Positions 23,621 through 35,232 of a stretch of 64,000 nt of DNA are shown piece after piece; position 1 is the stretch's first letter; every line of letters begins with the position of its first letter. Made by a program: the position numbers and the translations under genes. Source of the stretch: Agapanthus africanus (taxonomy: Eukaryota; Streptophyta; Magnoliopsida; Asparagales; Amaryllidaceae); NCBI GenBank assembly GCA_030015575.1, contig JASDDO010000016.1, positions 65,283,396-65,347,395 on the forward strand, given 5' to 3'. The notes beneath the pieces are model-generated. The model was not told the DNA's origin. It searched no databases and saw only the letters and a program-made list of their open reading frames with translations.

Positions 23621-25837
23621 TGTAGGGTTCCTAGGCACTCTAGTGAGGTCTCTAAAGGCATCTACCATGCCAATTTCAAAAAAATCGGTGCCGAGAAACC
23701 CTAATGTACGGATCGTTTGCTAAATTTCTAGGCGAAAACAAGAACTAGTTAACACTTAACTAATAGATACGGAAATACAATCTTTGTAGATCCGTTTGTC
23801 CACCTCCATAGCTCCATGAAGAAGTCTTCTCCGCTGTACAAATCCGAAATCCGGGCTCTTGTGTCGGCTTCATCGGAGAAGAAGCGGGCTAGGTCGTCGA
23901 CGACGTGCCGAAGATGATCTACGTCGAGGCATCGCTAAATCAAGCTCCGACTTCACCAAGTCAAGAAACTTGTGAAGTAAACACACTCTACTACTTGGCA
24001 AGAGGTAGAGGATGAAGAAATAGGAAGTGGGTAAGCTTTAGTTTTGGATTTCTCACTTGTTTCCATCAATCACCATTGATGGACCTTGCTTTCTTCACTT
24101 GAAGAAAGGAAGAAGAAGAAGATAATAGTTATGATAAGAATAATTAAAAATAGAAAAGAAAACAATTCTTATCATACTTTTAACTCTAGTTAAGTGTAGA
24201 GAATTAACTTAGGTTAGTTAAAATGGTTAGGGTTAAGTATAGGATAAGAATGAAGACTTAGTCAAAGTTCAAGAAACTTCAACTAAATCCAAAAAAAACC
24301 ACCATTTATCTTTCTTTTTCCTTTTTCCAAAAAGAATAAATAAGAAAGATAAATGAATAAATAAAAATCAAAACCCTAACCCATTCATTACCATGGTTCA
24401 TTCTTTACACTTAACCAAGTTAGGCATGCATCATCAAACATGATACAAGCCAGTGCACAAAATCATATCGCATATGCAATGCGCACACCCGAGTGAGAAA
24501 ATCCAATTTAAAGTGAACCAATACTATTTAATGCAAAGTAATATATCAAATATACAATTATGCATTAAATCATTAAATCAACACTTGATTTAACGATCCG
24601 GTCATGTCGCACATAACCGACTGGTATCATCAGTAACAACTTATCGAATCAACACTTGATCCGATAATCCGGCTATATCGGATATAACCGATCAATGTCA
24701 CATCGCGAGAATCAAATACAGTATCACATACTGGTATTATTCTCGGTCCCGCACATATCTCATATGCGCTCCTATTTCGTTTCGCTTGAGCCAGGAAGCC
24801 TCTGTGTAGGACTCTAAAGACTCGTCAATACGCCGGCAGCAGATGATGATCATATCAAACACCCACAAGCCGCAAGCGGTCTACTAAACGTAACGGCCAC
24901 CCGGGTATTGAGCGATCTGAAGATCGACGAGCAAGCCCGCTCACACTCCAGTGAATCCGACCAGTAACACTACCGTACAGTCCGGTCTGATCGTCTGATA
25001 TGTCGCATATCTCGCCTAGGGGTGGTAAACGTCAGACCCCAATAGCTCGATAAGTCGTGTCGATATGAGGTCTATAACACATCGATAAACTACTGGTAAC
25101 ACTTACCAGTAAATCTCAGCAACCCTGGCCAGGGATTTCCTGTTATAGCCAATCGAACACAGCGCAACATCAACTCCCTATACCGGGAGAGACGAATCCC
25201 CTCTTATCGCTCATTGCCTCCATGTGACTCGGGACTGTACCCAAAAACCACCGTTTTGCACGCCCTCTTGGACGTGGTAAGATGGAAATCAAAGCACAGT
25301 GGGAACCACACAAGACTCTATGACGATCTCGGGTCAACAGACTACTCTGTACCAGTGTCACCAGAGAACTGCCATCTGACGTGAGGTATAATACCATCTG
25401 GGAGTTCTCGGCGAGTCCGTCCAGTGTACCCAGTCTCTACTGAGCACCCGTATATCATCTCTGATGTCAAACACCGATGGATATGGGATCATCCATCGCC
25501 CATCTGTATGGGTCGAGAAGGTACACGCTAGTCTACTCTGGTATATCGATGCCCCATCTCGATACACCCACGACTAGGGACTTTGAAGGATGTACTTATG
25601 GACTACCATGTCCCCACTAGTATGATCCGCATCATAGTCCAGGTAGTCAAGTACACATCCTAAGGGCTTTACCAACATGTAACAGAGAGACAATCAGTGT
25701 ACACGTTAAGGTAAAGAGCAACCAGATAGCATACTATCATGTCGAGCAAGAAAGTCCTCCCTATATATGTCCCAGCATCCACTACAATATACATCCAATG
25801 TACAGTAATGGCCTCTAGGGCATACATATAACTAACA
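23621..25837 (-). repeat. C3 5' LTR (2217 bp)
   Basis: Same length as the 3' LTR with about 21 visible substitutions and no obvious indel. A splice-donor-like GTAAGT is on the minus strand at 25101-25106. Confidence 0.92.
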
Positions 25838-25842
25838 TGTGT
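25838..25842. repeat. Target-site duplication of C3 (right)
   Basis: TGTGT, identical to 15447-15451. Confidence 0.9.
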
Positions 25843-28572
25843 GTCGTGTTGGTCCGTGTAGATTGTACGTGTTTTGGGTCTATTGCTAATATATTTCTGT
25901 TATATTGTTTTATGTTACAGGTTCGCAGGCGGGGACTTCGGATGCTGCGACAAAGGGAAAACAGGTGGTAGGCTTCACTTAGCCAGGAGCGTTGGTGAGT
26001 AGATTTAACATCTATAAGGGAATCGCCTGCATGGCGTTATGCGTCTGGGCTAAATATGACTTGACTTGTCGCATATTCTATTTCATATTTAGAATTGCGC
26101 ATACAGCCTACCGCTTAGTAAATTGTTGTGCTTGGACTAGTATCCTTAGGACACTGCACTATTATTGATGGTTCATGTTACACGAGCACTGATTGCATGC
26201 CACACACAGTCAATAATTGCCATGACATGCACAACCAACTTATAAATATGATATAGTTTGGTTAGGGACATTGTGACATTCATTCATATTTCTTATTGCA
26301 TATGACATATAGCATACTTGTATACCTACATGCTTACACATATGCCTTGATAGACTTACATACTAGTTACCTGTATACCTATAGAGTATTGCACCATTAG
26401 TGATAGGTAAATACACACATAATGACATAGCTATAGGTATACCTTGCATACACATTTACACTTATACCTGAAGGGTATATTACATCATTACTGATAGGTA
26501 GATACTTATACTTTGCTATACCATTATGTTTACACATATGTCTGGTTATAGCTACATGTTTACCTCTACCTGATGTTATTTAGAATTGGAGAAAATAGCA
26601 ACCGCATTATATTTTATTTTAACTTGTTGTAGTTAATTAACGGATTTTCCCTTATATGCTTACATTTCAGTTTTTGTTGCATATATTATATTCATGGATT
26701 TTCGCATTGAGATATGGATTTTTCATGATGTTTCTCGATTTGAGGACCGTGGTAGTTTCATGAAATTATGCATTATTTGAAAAACCCAGTTTCTCTTGAT
26801 ATGATATTTCTGCAGCCACCATGAGTTTTATCGGTTCTGATTATATACCCGATTCGAGTAGCGGGAGGCACCGTCTGTGGGTACATGTTGGGGCCCGGAG
26901 GTACCCCGGGGCAAGACGATTGATGGACCTTGCCGATTGAGCCTGACAGGGGAACCATACCATCCAGTGACAATACCAATGACTCGGCGATTATCGTGGG
27001 GATACCGACGGGAGTCATGTGCATATGGATACGTCGAGAGGCGAGAGTCAGAGCTAGGCACTCGAGATTTCGGTATAGCGTATGATACGTACCTATCATG
27101 TGCCAGTCGTGGTGACAACACCTGATAGATCAGCTTTTCTGTGTCGATACATGACACATTATTTTCATGATATTTTACTCCTAAGTGTATATAACAGTGG
27201 AATGCGACGCTGATATATATGCATAAATATATATATATATTAGTGGAATGAGACGCTAATATATATGTATACATATAAATTCATATACTTCATCATATTT
27301 ATTCATGCAAATATACCTAAGATATAAGAGATTCACTTGATATTGGATTAAGGACATTTGAGATTACTTGATATTGTACATAAAGGATATATGAGATTCA
27401 CTTGATTTTGTACATTCAGGATATATAATATTTACTTGATGTTGTACATTCAGGATTTGTGAGACTTACATGATATGAGAGCCAATGTGGGGGGCTAATT
27501 TGAGGAGATTGGGATTTGGATTGTCATGATAGATTATGATCCTACCACGATGTCAGGATTCCATGGAATTGACATGTTTAATTCCATACTCCACATTTAT
27601 TGTTTATGCACTGCTTCATGTATTAGTTGTACCTGATAGAGTACCTTTCATAACTGTTGCATTTGCATACTTATTTTATAGGCATTGCTTCATGTGTTAG
27701 TTGTACCTGCTAGCGTACCTTTCATGACTGTTGCATATATACACATTCATATCATTATTGCATGATTATTGCATACTGATTGTCATATTTTTGCTTCATG
27801 TATTTGTAGTAACTGTTAGTGTACCTTTCATGATTTTTGCATTCATATGACCTTTTATTTCTTTTAATTGCATATGTTAAATTCGCGCTGTACGTGCATA
27901 CTTGCGATTACCTGCATATGTTATTTACTATTCATGAGTTGGCAACTCACCCTCGCTGTGCCACAGTTTGTTTTGCAGCTTGTTTCCCTGAGTAGTCGAG
28001 GCAGGCTATTCATCTATCTTATCATCATTTGTTGCGGATGCCGCATCGGCTCAAAGTGTGCAGTTTTGCTTTAGGTGGGTTTTGTGGTTATTCGTTGTTG
28101 TATTGTATATTCATTGTATCCTTGTACTCTCCATCTACTATTTTCATGTTTGATTTAGAGACTTGATGTGAGGACGATATTGTATATTATTTTGTGACTT
28201 GGTTGTCTTTTATACAATTTCCTTTTTATCGTCTTTTATTTCTTCGCTACGGCGTCATATGTCCGTTGTGGTGGTTGTTTTCCGCCTTTGGGCATGTATT
28301 TGCTCCCATTTAGGGATGCTTTACTTCTATTTATGTTGTACCAATTATTGGGGCTAGTTTTTACAAAGGAGATGCTGCCAAAATTTTAAAGGAAATAAAT
28401 TTGGACTTTTAAAGAATTTGGGTTGAGATTTCAAAGGCTTTTAAAAATTGTTCTTAATTCTTACTACATTTGATGTTTTAGATTGCTGGGTTTTCGGCTT
28501 AATTAAATTGCGTTAGGCCTGTAGACGTTGCGTAGTTTAAGGGCCGTCATGTGCCAATTTCGGGTCGTGACA
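25843..28572 (+). repeat. G1 5' LTR, second part
   Basis: Resumes the G1 LTR exactly where the 3' LTR continues (CGTGTTGGTCCGTG) and ends CGGGTCGTGACA. It has an acceptor-like TTATGTTACAG at 25910-25920, a GTGAGT donor-like site near 25994, a GC-rich island (26820-27125) with overlapping frames on both strands, and a short TA microsatellite (27210-27240). Frames inside recur in the 3' LTR and are not called as genes. Confidence 0.88.
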
Positions 28573-28576
28573 AAGT

Positions 28577-28588
28577 TGGTATCAGAGC
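28577..28588 (+). other. G1 primer-binding site, tRNA-Met
   Basis: TGGTATCAGAGC, 4 nt downstream of the LTR, in the TTGGTATCAGAGC context common in plant chromoviruses. Confidence 0.85.
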
Positions 28589-28724
28589 GCTATGTTTTAC
28601 CTTTCGGAGTGTAGGATGACCTTGGTATGATGGAGTAGGTAGCTTAAAGTAGAGTAACGTAGTGTGTGTATGTCCGCGGCATACTCACTATGAGGTACTC
28701 CGCCTAAAGTGACCTAAGTACAAA

Positions 28725-29352
28725 TTGCTTGAAATTCCTTCCTTGATGAATCATATCCTTGTGATTCGATTTCCGTGTTCTTATCGAATCTTATTTCCAT
28801 TTATAGCTTTGTCGCCGATGACTATGGGGACACAGAGTGATGCAGTGAGGGCCGAGGTCAGAGTTGGTTCGGATAGGATGAGGACTAACCGAGATGGCAC
28901 GCTCATTACACAGGGGCAGATGGATCCGCCTTCGACAGATAGTATCGCTAGGCTTGTGCCAGAGATGCATGACATGCGCCAGACGATGAGTTCAATGGTT
29001 GAGGCCGTTCGAGCGCAGCGACAGGAGGTTGTCACCCCTGTTACCCAGTTGTCCCTTGCGATCAGCATGCAGCATTCCGTTATCTATATATCACCAGTGG
29101 ATGCTGCCCCAGTTGACGAAGTACGTATTCCAGACACTTTGGGAGTTTCGGAACAGTGGAGGACTCGTACCGGTGTACCAGCCCAGAGACAGAGGCCTAG
29201 TCGTCGAGAAAGATTTCATGACCGTCGCGGGAGTAGCAGAGGCTTGGGACGAGGACAGTCATTCAGCTCTCATCCCTAGGAGGGTCAGCAGTCATCGCGT
29301 TGATGTTTTCGATGCGGGAGCCTTCAACACTTCGTCAGACATTGTTCCTTAG
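28725..29352 (+). pseudogene. G1 gag remnant
   Basis: A 184-codon frame (28725-29279) overlaps a frame-shifted continuation to 29352. It contains a polar stretch around PEMHDMRQTMSSMVEAVRAQ, like the coiled N-terminal part of chromovirus gag, then an Arg/Ser/Gly-rich tail (SRRERFHDRRGSSRG). The central gag domain and the zinc knuckle are missing or unreadable, so gag appears internally deleted. Confidence 0.5.
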
Positions 29353-29499
29353 CATCGCGTCAGACTCGTATTCAGAGAGGTCATGGACGCGGAATGTTCG
29401 CTCAGAACGGACAAGTTAGCAGAGGAGGAGTTCAGCCAGTTGCATGTAGGGGCAGACACGAGAGTTTGCTTCTACTCTTCGAGACGCGCGGGTGTCCAA

Positions 29500-29990
29500 T
29501 GCAGAGTATTCAGGTATTCTTAATTCGTATGTTCTTTTGATGTACTTGTTTGTTTTACACACTTTGTGCCGTGGTTGGGACGAGATTCGTGTTAGGTAGA
29601 TCAGCCGTTTGTTGTGTTAACTTCTGCCAGCGATCCTTTTGTTGCGCGACACGTGTTTTGGTCGTATGCCAATCGGATAGGAGATAGAAATTCGTCCGTC
29701 GTTGTGATCCTTCTAGAGATGTTGGATTTGACGTTCTCCTGGGCACGGACTGGTTAGCTATGTGCTAGGCGTCTATGGACTGCTGCGAGAAAACAGTTAG
29801 ATTTTGTTTTCCCGGCGAGTCAGTTCTTGTTGTGTAGGGGGGACAGTGGTGACGCCTCTCACAGCTTGAATTCAGCCTTTTTTGCTAGTCGACTTTTAAG
29901 GAGAGGATGTCGAGAATTCTTGGCGCTCATTCGTGATACCGGAGCCACAGTGGGTTTGTTGGACCGGGTTCCTTTCATGCATGAGTTTTC
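29500..29990 (+). pseudogene. G1 protease and protease-RT linker remnant
   Basis: In changing frames: FDVLLGTDWLAM near 29730-29760, matching DVILGMDWL at the end of the Ty3/gypsy aspartic protease, then CFPGES, then FFASRLLRRGCREFLALIRDT (29875-29940), matching the linker before RT. The DTG active-site region is not readable. Confidence 0.7.
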
Positions 29991-30720
29991 CGACGTTGTT
30001 CCAGATGAGCCGGCGAAGCTTAGGGTGTTAAAGGATCAGCTGCAGAGTTGTTTGTTGGGGGCTTGTGCGTCTGAGTGTTTCACTTTGGGGAGCTCCTATT
30101 TCTGTTCTTCAAGAAGAAGGACGGCAGTTTGAGGTTGTGTATTGATGGATCGTCAATTGAACCGGCTTACGGTGCGGATAGGTATCCTTTACCTCGCATT
30201 GACGATTTCTTCGATCAGCTCCAGAGTGCGAGACATTTTCTAAGTTTGTTGGGATCAGATCATCATTGTTGCGGGTTCGGAGTGATGTCATTTCGAAGAC
30301 TGCCTTGTGCATGCCACGGGCTTTGTGTGTTTTGGTGGTGTCATTGGACTCACCAATGCCCATCAGCATTCATAGATGTGATGAACCAGATTTCTTCAGG
30401 CCGTTCCTCGACCAGTTTATTGTTGTGTCATTGATGACATTCTGGTCTATTCTAATGTGTCTTGAGGAATAGGAGCAGCACTGGAGGATTTGTTTTGCAG
30501 ATACTGGGAGAGCACCAGCTGTTTGCTAAATTCTCGGAGTGTTCCTTCTGGCTTGTTTGTGTTGACTCCTAGGTCTTGTAGTTACGGGAGACGGTTTTCG
30601 TATGGTTCTGAGGAATATCGAGGTCGTACAGCTTTAGCCCAGACTTATGTACGGGACGAAGGTCCGCAGATTTTTAGGCTTAGCAGGTTTTTACCGCCGT
30701 TTCGTGCAGGATTGCTAATG
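29970..30720 (+). pseudogene. G1 reverse transcriptase remnant
   Basis: Ty3/gypsy RT blocks in order but in three frames: MHEFSDVVPDEP (29980), FKKKDGSLRLCIDG and RYPLPRIDDFFDQLQSA (30105-30230), RSDVISKTAL (30275), DEPDFFRPFLDQFIVV (30375-30420), and CVIDDILVYSN (about 30425-30460), which holds the catalytic DD. At least three frame changes plus stops make it non-functional. The RYPLPRIDDLFDQLQ block is typical of plant chromoviruses. Confidence 0.88.
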
Positions 30721-31100
30721 TAGTGCTGAACCGTTGACTGGACTGACCGGAAAGGAGGTTCCTTTTCTTTGGACTGAGGCAAGCGTGTGGAGTTTTTGGT
30801 AGTTGAAGACTCGGTTAACAACTGCACCAGTTCTTCTTTGTTTATTGGTTCGGGCGACTTTGTTGTTTTACTGTGATGTTTCGCGAGTGAGGCTCGATTT
30901 TGCATTGATGTAGCACTATAGAGTTATCGCTTTTGCTTCCCGACAGTTGGAGGAAGTACGAATAGGTTATCCCACTCATGATCTGGAGATGGCCGCGGTG
31001 GTCTTGCGTTGGAGATTTGGAAACACTACTTGTTCGGAGAGTCGTGTCAGATTTTCATGGACTACCAGAGCTTAATGTACATCTTCCTGCAGCGGGTTTT
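30721..31100 (+). pseudogene. G1 RNase H remnant
   Basis: Readable pieces in several frames: LTGLTGKEVPFLWTE (30735-30780), YCDVSR (30870), RVIAFASRQLEE, YPTHDLEMAAVV, HYLFGESCQIFMDYQSL (30915-31075). These match Ty3/gypsy RNase H with the first catalytic Asp and the ASRQL / THDLE blocks. Frames are broken. Confidence 0.8.
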
Positions 31101-32600
31101 GATTGTTGAGATAGTCTTCTGCAGATTTACAGTTCTTGTGCGATCGTTGAGTACAGCTTAAGTTCGCCTTTACAGAGGGGACAGCTTTCTCATGTCCGCG
31201 CCCGACCACTTTTCCTTAATCGATTTCGCGAGGCACTGCCTGCCGATGCTCGTTCGTTAGAGATTCTTGAGTATACTCGGCTGGGTAATGATTCGGAGTC
31301 CTTGATTTGTGACCAGATGTGCTACATTTAGGGACGCGTTTGTGTGAACCTGTTGCTGTTAGGCAGAGACGCGAAATCTTAGAGCAGGCACATCTGTCAA
31401 CTCTCAGTGTTCATCCAAGTTCCACTAACATTTGACGTGACTTGTGAGATAGTTATGGGTGGGCAGGGATGTAGAGAGAAGATTCGGGTTTTGTTTCATG
31501 GTGTTTGTCTTGTTGTGTGATAGGTTAAGCATCTGAGACCGGCTGGAGAGTTGCAACCTTTAACCGTTCCGGAGTGGGAATGGGAGCAGATCTCGACGAA
31601 TATTCATTGTGGCGTCTACCCAGGTTTAGTCAGGGTGTGACTCCATCCAGGTGTTTGTTGTCCGGTTATGCTCAGTTTTCTCAGTTGTCCTTTGTTAAGT
31701 TTGTGCGTTGCACGGAGTTCCTTCATGTGTTGTATCCAATGAAGGCCCTGTTCGCTTGCCGTCTTGGGCAGAAACTTTAGGAAGCCTTAGGTACTGGTTG
31801 AGCTTTAGCTCCGTCTTTCTATCCACAGGATGATGTTTTTGTGAGAGCGGGATATACTGACTCTGGAGAATATGCTTATGCGTGCGTACTAATTGTTGTC
31901 GGCGGTTGGGATCGTCACTTGCCATTGTTAGGGTTCTCCTTCGATAGCAGTTATCAGGAGGCACTCCAATTAGCAACCTTTAGGTTTTGTTTGTTAAGTC
32001 GTGTCGATCGCCATTCTGTTTTTTTGACTCTGCGAGATTAGGATTTTTGGACCCCAGCTAGTCTAGAGACTTCGGAGATGATCAAAATTGGTTCTGATCA
32101 GGATGAAAGTAGCCCAGTGCAGACAGAGATCTTATGACGACCGTAGTGGTCGTAGACTCGAGTTCGCAGTGGGAGATCATGTATTCCTACGGACTTTTCG
32201 ATGAATGACGTGTTGAGTTTTGGGAAGCTTATCCCAGGATTGTAGGTCCTTTTGAGATCCTTAAAGCGAGTTAGTTCCGTTGCCTTTAATTTGGCGCTTT
32301 CGCCCAAATTATTGAGTATTCACCCCTTATTCCTTGTGTCAATACTTTGCAATTACCTTCATGACCTTTCTCACATGATTCAGCACCAGACCATTTAGTT
32401 TGGACGCAATCTTTTCGTTCACCGGCAGCCAATTGTGTTAGTGGATCGGTTGGTGGAAAATCTTCGGTCAAGGGTCTTGCCATCTGTGAAGGTTTTTCTT
32501 GGGCGTAGCTGTATGGTGAGGTGATCAATTGGGAGGCTGCGAGCGTGATATGAGAGTTTTTTAATCTTCTCTTTGAAGGAACGCTTAGTGAGAATTTTAA
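31100..32600 (+). pseudogene. G1 integrase and C-terminal remnant
   Basis: VKHLRPAGELQPLTVPEWEWEQIST (about 31525-31600, in two quoted pieces RPAGELQPL and VPEWEWEQI) marks the start of the integrase core. The DD35E catalytic residues cannot be followed. CRQRSYDDRSGRRLEFAVGD (32115-32180) matches the integrase C-terminal block (AQ.RQKSYAD.RRRDLEF.VGD.VFL). A tail ending near 32600 reads FGDEF before the purine tract, as in chromoviruses. A chromodomain cannot be confirmed. Confidence 0.75.
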
Positions 32601-32619
32601 ATTTGGGGACGAATTTTTA

Positions 32620-32632
32620 TAAGGGGGGAGAT
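32620..32632 (+). other. G1 polypurine tract
   Basis: AAGGGGGGAGAT immediately before the 3' LTR. Confidence 0.85.
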
Positions 32633-33482
32633 TGTAACGCCTTAGATTTCGGTTAGTGTTCGTTCAGACGTTAATGCGGGACTACTGTAAAAAGTTTACC
32701 AATTCGGGTTCCTCACATTTTATAATATTTAATTAATAATTTATTATTATTTGTTATGAGCATGCACGCACGTGTGCACGTTAATGTGAGGGTTTGTTTG
32801 TGCCAATCTAGTTCTTAGCAACCATGACACTTAACCATTTATCTAATCCTTTGCTTTCATCCTAATCTTTGCTTTAATCCTTTGCCTTAACCCTAATTCC
32901 TAGATCTTTTGTATGAGAGAGAGATGTTTCTTTTGTTGAGTGACGAGGTGGCAAGGTGAGGTGTGAAAGCATTAATGGTGAATTAATGCTAATGGTTACA
33001 CTCACCTCACCTCTCACCCTACACTCACCTCCCTCTCACTTATCCTCACACACTCTCTCATTTCTCTATCTCTTTTATTCATTCATATCTCTCACCTCAC
33101 AACTGAACACTCTCATTCTCCATCACAAAACTTCATCAAAAACTTCACAAATCTCACATCTTTTTCTTGGATTTGCCTCTTGGATCACTTGGAGTTTGCA
33201 AAGCATGGATCTTTGAGTTCTTTTGTATAGGTAATGATCTCTTTCTGTTCTTTAAGTGCTTTTTGTGTAGCTTAGCTTGTTAGTTTCTATTTTGAACACA
33301 TTTTGTATAGTTTCGGGTAAATATCGTATTTTTAGCGTAATTTTGGATCTCGAGTGATCTGCTATCAAACCAGGTAATTGTTGCAAAAGTTCACATCACA
33401 GTGACCTAGTGTAGTGACCGAGAACCTACCCTCAAAATACAAACCAATTCCATCATGTTCTGGCCACAGTTTTATTGGTTCT

Positions 33483-33499
33483 GGCCGCAAATTGCGGCC
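33483..33499. other. GC dyad (G1 3' LTR)
   Basis: GGCCGCAA-A-TTGCGGCC, identical to the 5' LTR copy. Confidence 0.65.
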
Positions 33500-35127
33500 A
33501 AACTGGGGAGTTAGGGTGTGGATTTTTGTGTAGGGGTCACTGGGGTTGTATGTGGTCTCATGGTACTTGCAACTTTTACAAATTATTGGTACAGAAAAAT
33601 CTGGGACCACTTTGCGTATTTCTAGTGTTTCGTTTCACGCGATACATTATCCGATACGGTGCGTGCTCTGTGTTGTTGTTGCTCTGAGTTGGTTTCGTAG
33701 TGTCGCTATTCACGTTAGCTACAACACGAACCCTTTAGAGTACGTATGTGTGTCGTGTTGGTCCGTGTAGATTGTACGTGTTTTGGGTCTATTGCTAATA
33801 TATTTCTGTTATATTGTTTTATGTTACAGGTTCGCAGGCTGGGACTTCGGACGCTACCACAAAGAGAAAACAGGTGGTAGGGTTCACTTAGTCAGGAGCG
33901 TTGGTGAGTAGATTTAACATCTACAAGGGAATCGCCCGCATGGCGTTATGCGTCTGGGCTAGAGATGACATGACTTGTCGCATATTCTATTTCATATTTA
34001 GAATTGCGCATACACCCTACTGCTTAGTTAATTGTTGTGCTTGGAATAATATCCTTAAGACACTATACTATTATTGACGGTTCATATTGCACGAGCACTG
34101 ATTGCATGCCACACCCCGTCAAAAATTGCCATGACACGCACAACCCACTTATAGATATAATATAGTATGGTTTGGGACATTACGACATTGATTCATATTT
34201 CTTATTGCATATGACATATAGCATACATGTATACCTATATGCTTACACATATGCCTTGATATACTTACATGCTAGTTACAAGTTTACCTATAGAGTATTG
34301 TACCATTATTGATATATACATATACACATAATGACATAGCTACAGGTATACCTTGCATACACATTTACACTTATACCTGAAGGGTATATTACATCATTAC
34401 TGATAGGTAAATACTTATACTTTGCTATACCTTTATGTTTGCACATATATCTGGTTATAGCTACATGTTTACCTCTACCTGATGTTATTTAGAATTTGAG
34501 AAAATAGGAACCGCGTGATATTTTATTTTAACTTGTTGCAGTTAATTAACGGATTTTCCCTTATATGCTTACATTTCAGTTTTTGTTCAATATATTATAT
34601 TCATGGATTTTCGCATTGAGATATGGATTTTTCATGATGTTTCTCGATTTGAGAATCGTGGTAGTTTCATGAAATTATGCATTATTTGAACAACCCGGTT
34701 TCTTTTGATATGATATTTCTGCAGCCACCATGAGTTTTATCGGTTCTGATTATATACCCGATTCGAGGAGCGGGAGGCACCGTCTGTGGGTACATGGTGG
34801 GGCCCGGAGGTACCCCGGGGCAAGATGATTGATGGACCTTGTCGATTGAGCCAGACAGGGGAACTATACCATCCAGTGACAGTACCAATGACTCGGCGGT
34901 TATCGTGGGGATACCGACGGGAGTCATGTGCATATGGATACGTCGAGAGGCGAGGGACAGAGCTAGGCACTCGAGCTTTCGGTATAGCGTACGATACATA
35001 CCTATCAGGGTGCCAGTCGTGGTGACAGCACCTGATAGATCAGCATTTCTGTGTCGATACTTAACACATTGTTTTCATGATATTTTACTCCTAAGTATAT
35101 ATAACAGTGGAATGGGACGCTGTTATA

Positions 35128-35232
35128 TATATATGTATGTATATATATGTATATATATATATGTATATGTATATATGTATATATGTATATATATATGTGT
35201 GTGTGTGTGTGTATGTGTGTGTGTGTGTGTGT
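35128..35232. repeat. TA / TATG / TG microsatellite in G1 3' LTR
   Basis: Compound repeat of TA, TATG and TG units (about 100 bp), flanked by two copies of TGGAATGGGACGCT. The 5' LTR has only about 30 bp of TA at this place (27210-27240). Confidence 0.9.

Larger units (their letters stand above)
15452..25837 (-). mobile_element. C3: young, complete but defective Ty1/copia retrotransposon (10.4 kb)
   Basis: Two LTRs of exactly 2217 bp (15452-17668 and 23621-25837) flank, on the minus strand, a tRNA-Met primer site, about 3.1 kb of structured leader, a shattered pol and a purine tract. The target duplication TGTGT is perfect. I count about 21 differences between the LTRs (about 1%), so the insertion is recent. 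The pol is full of stops and frameshifts and has lost the RT active-site Asp, so this copy was probably moved by enzymes from another element. It is inserted in the intron-like part of the G1 5' LTR. Confidence 0.92.

Noticed and set aside
26773-27274. Overlapping frames of 82-148 codons on both strands
   Set aside because: They lie in the G1 LTR, recur in the 3' LTR and overlap on opposite strands in a GC-rich stretch. Treated as LTR sequence, with conservation noted as a finding.
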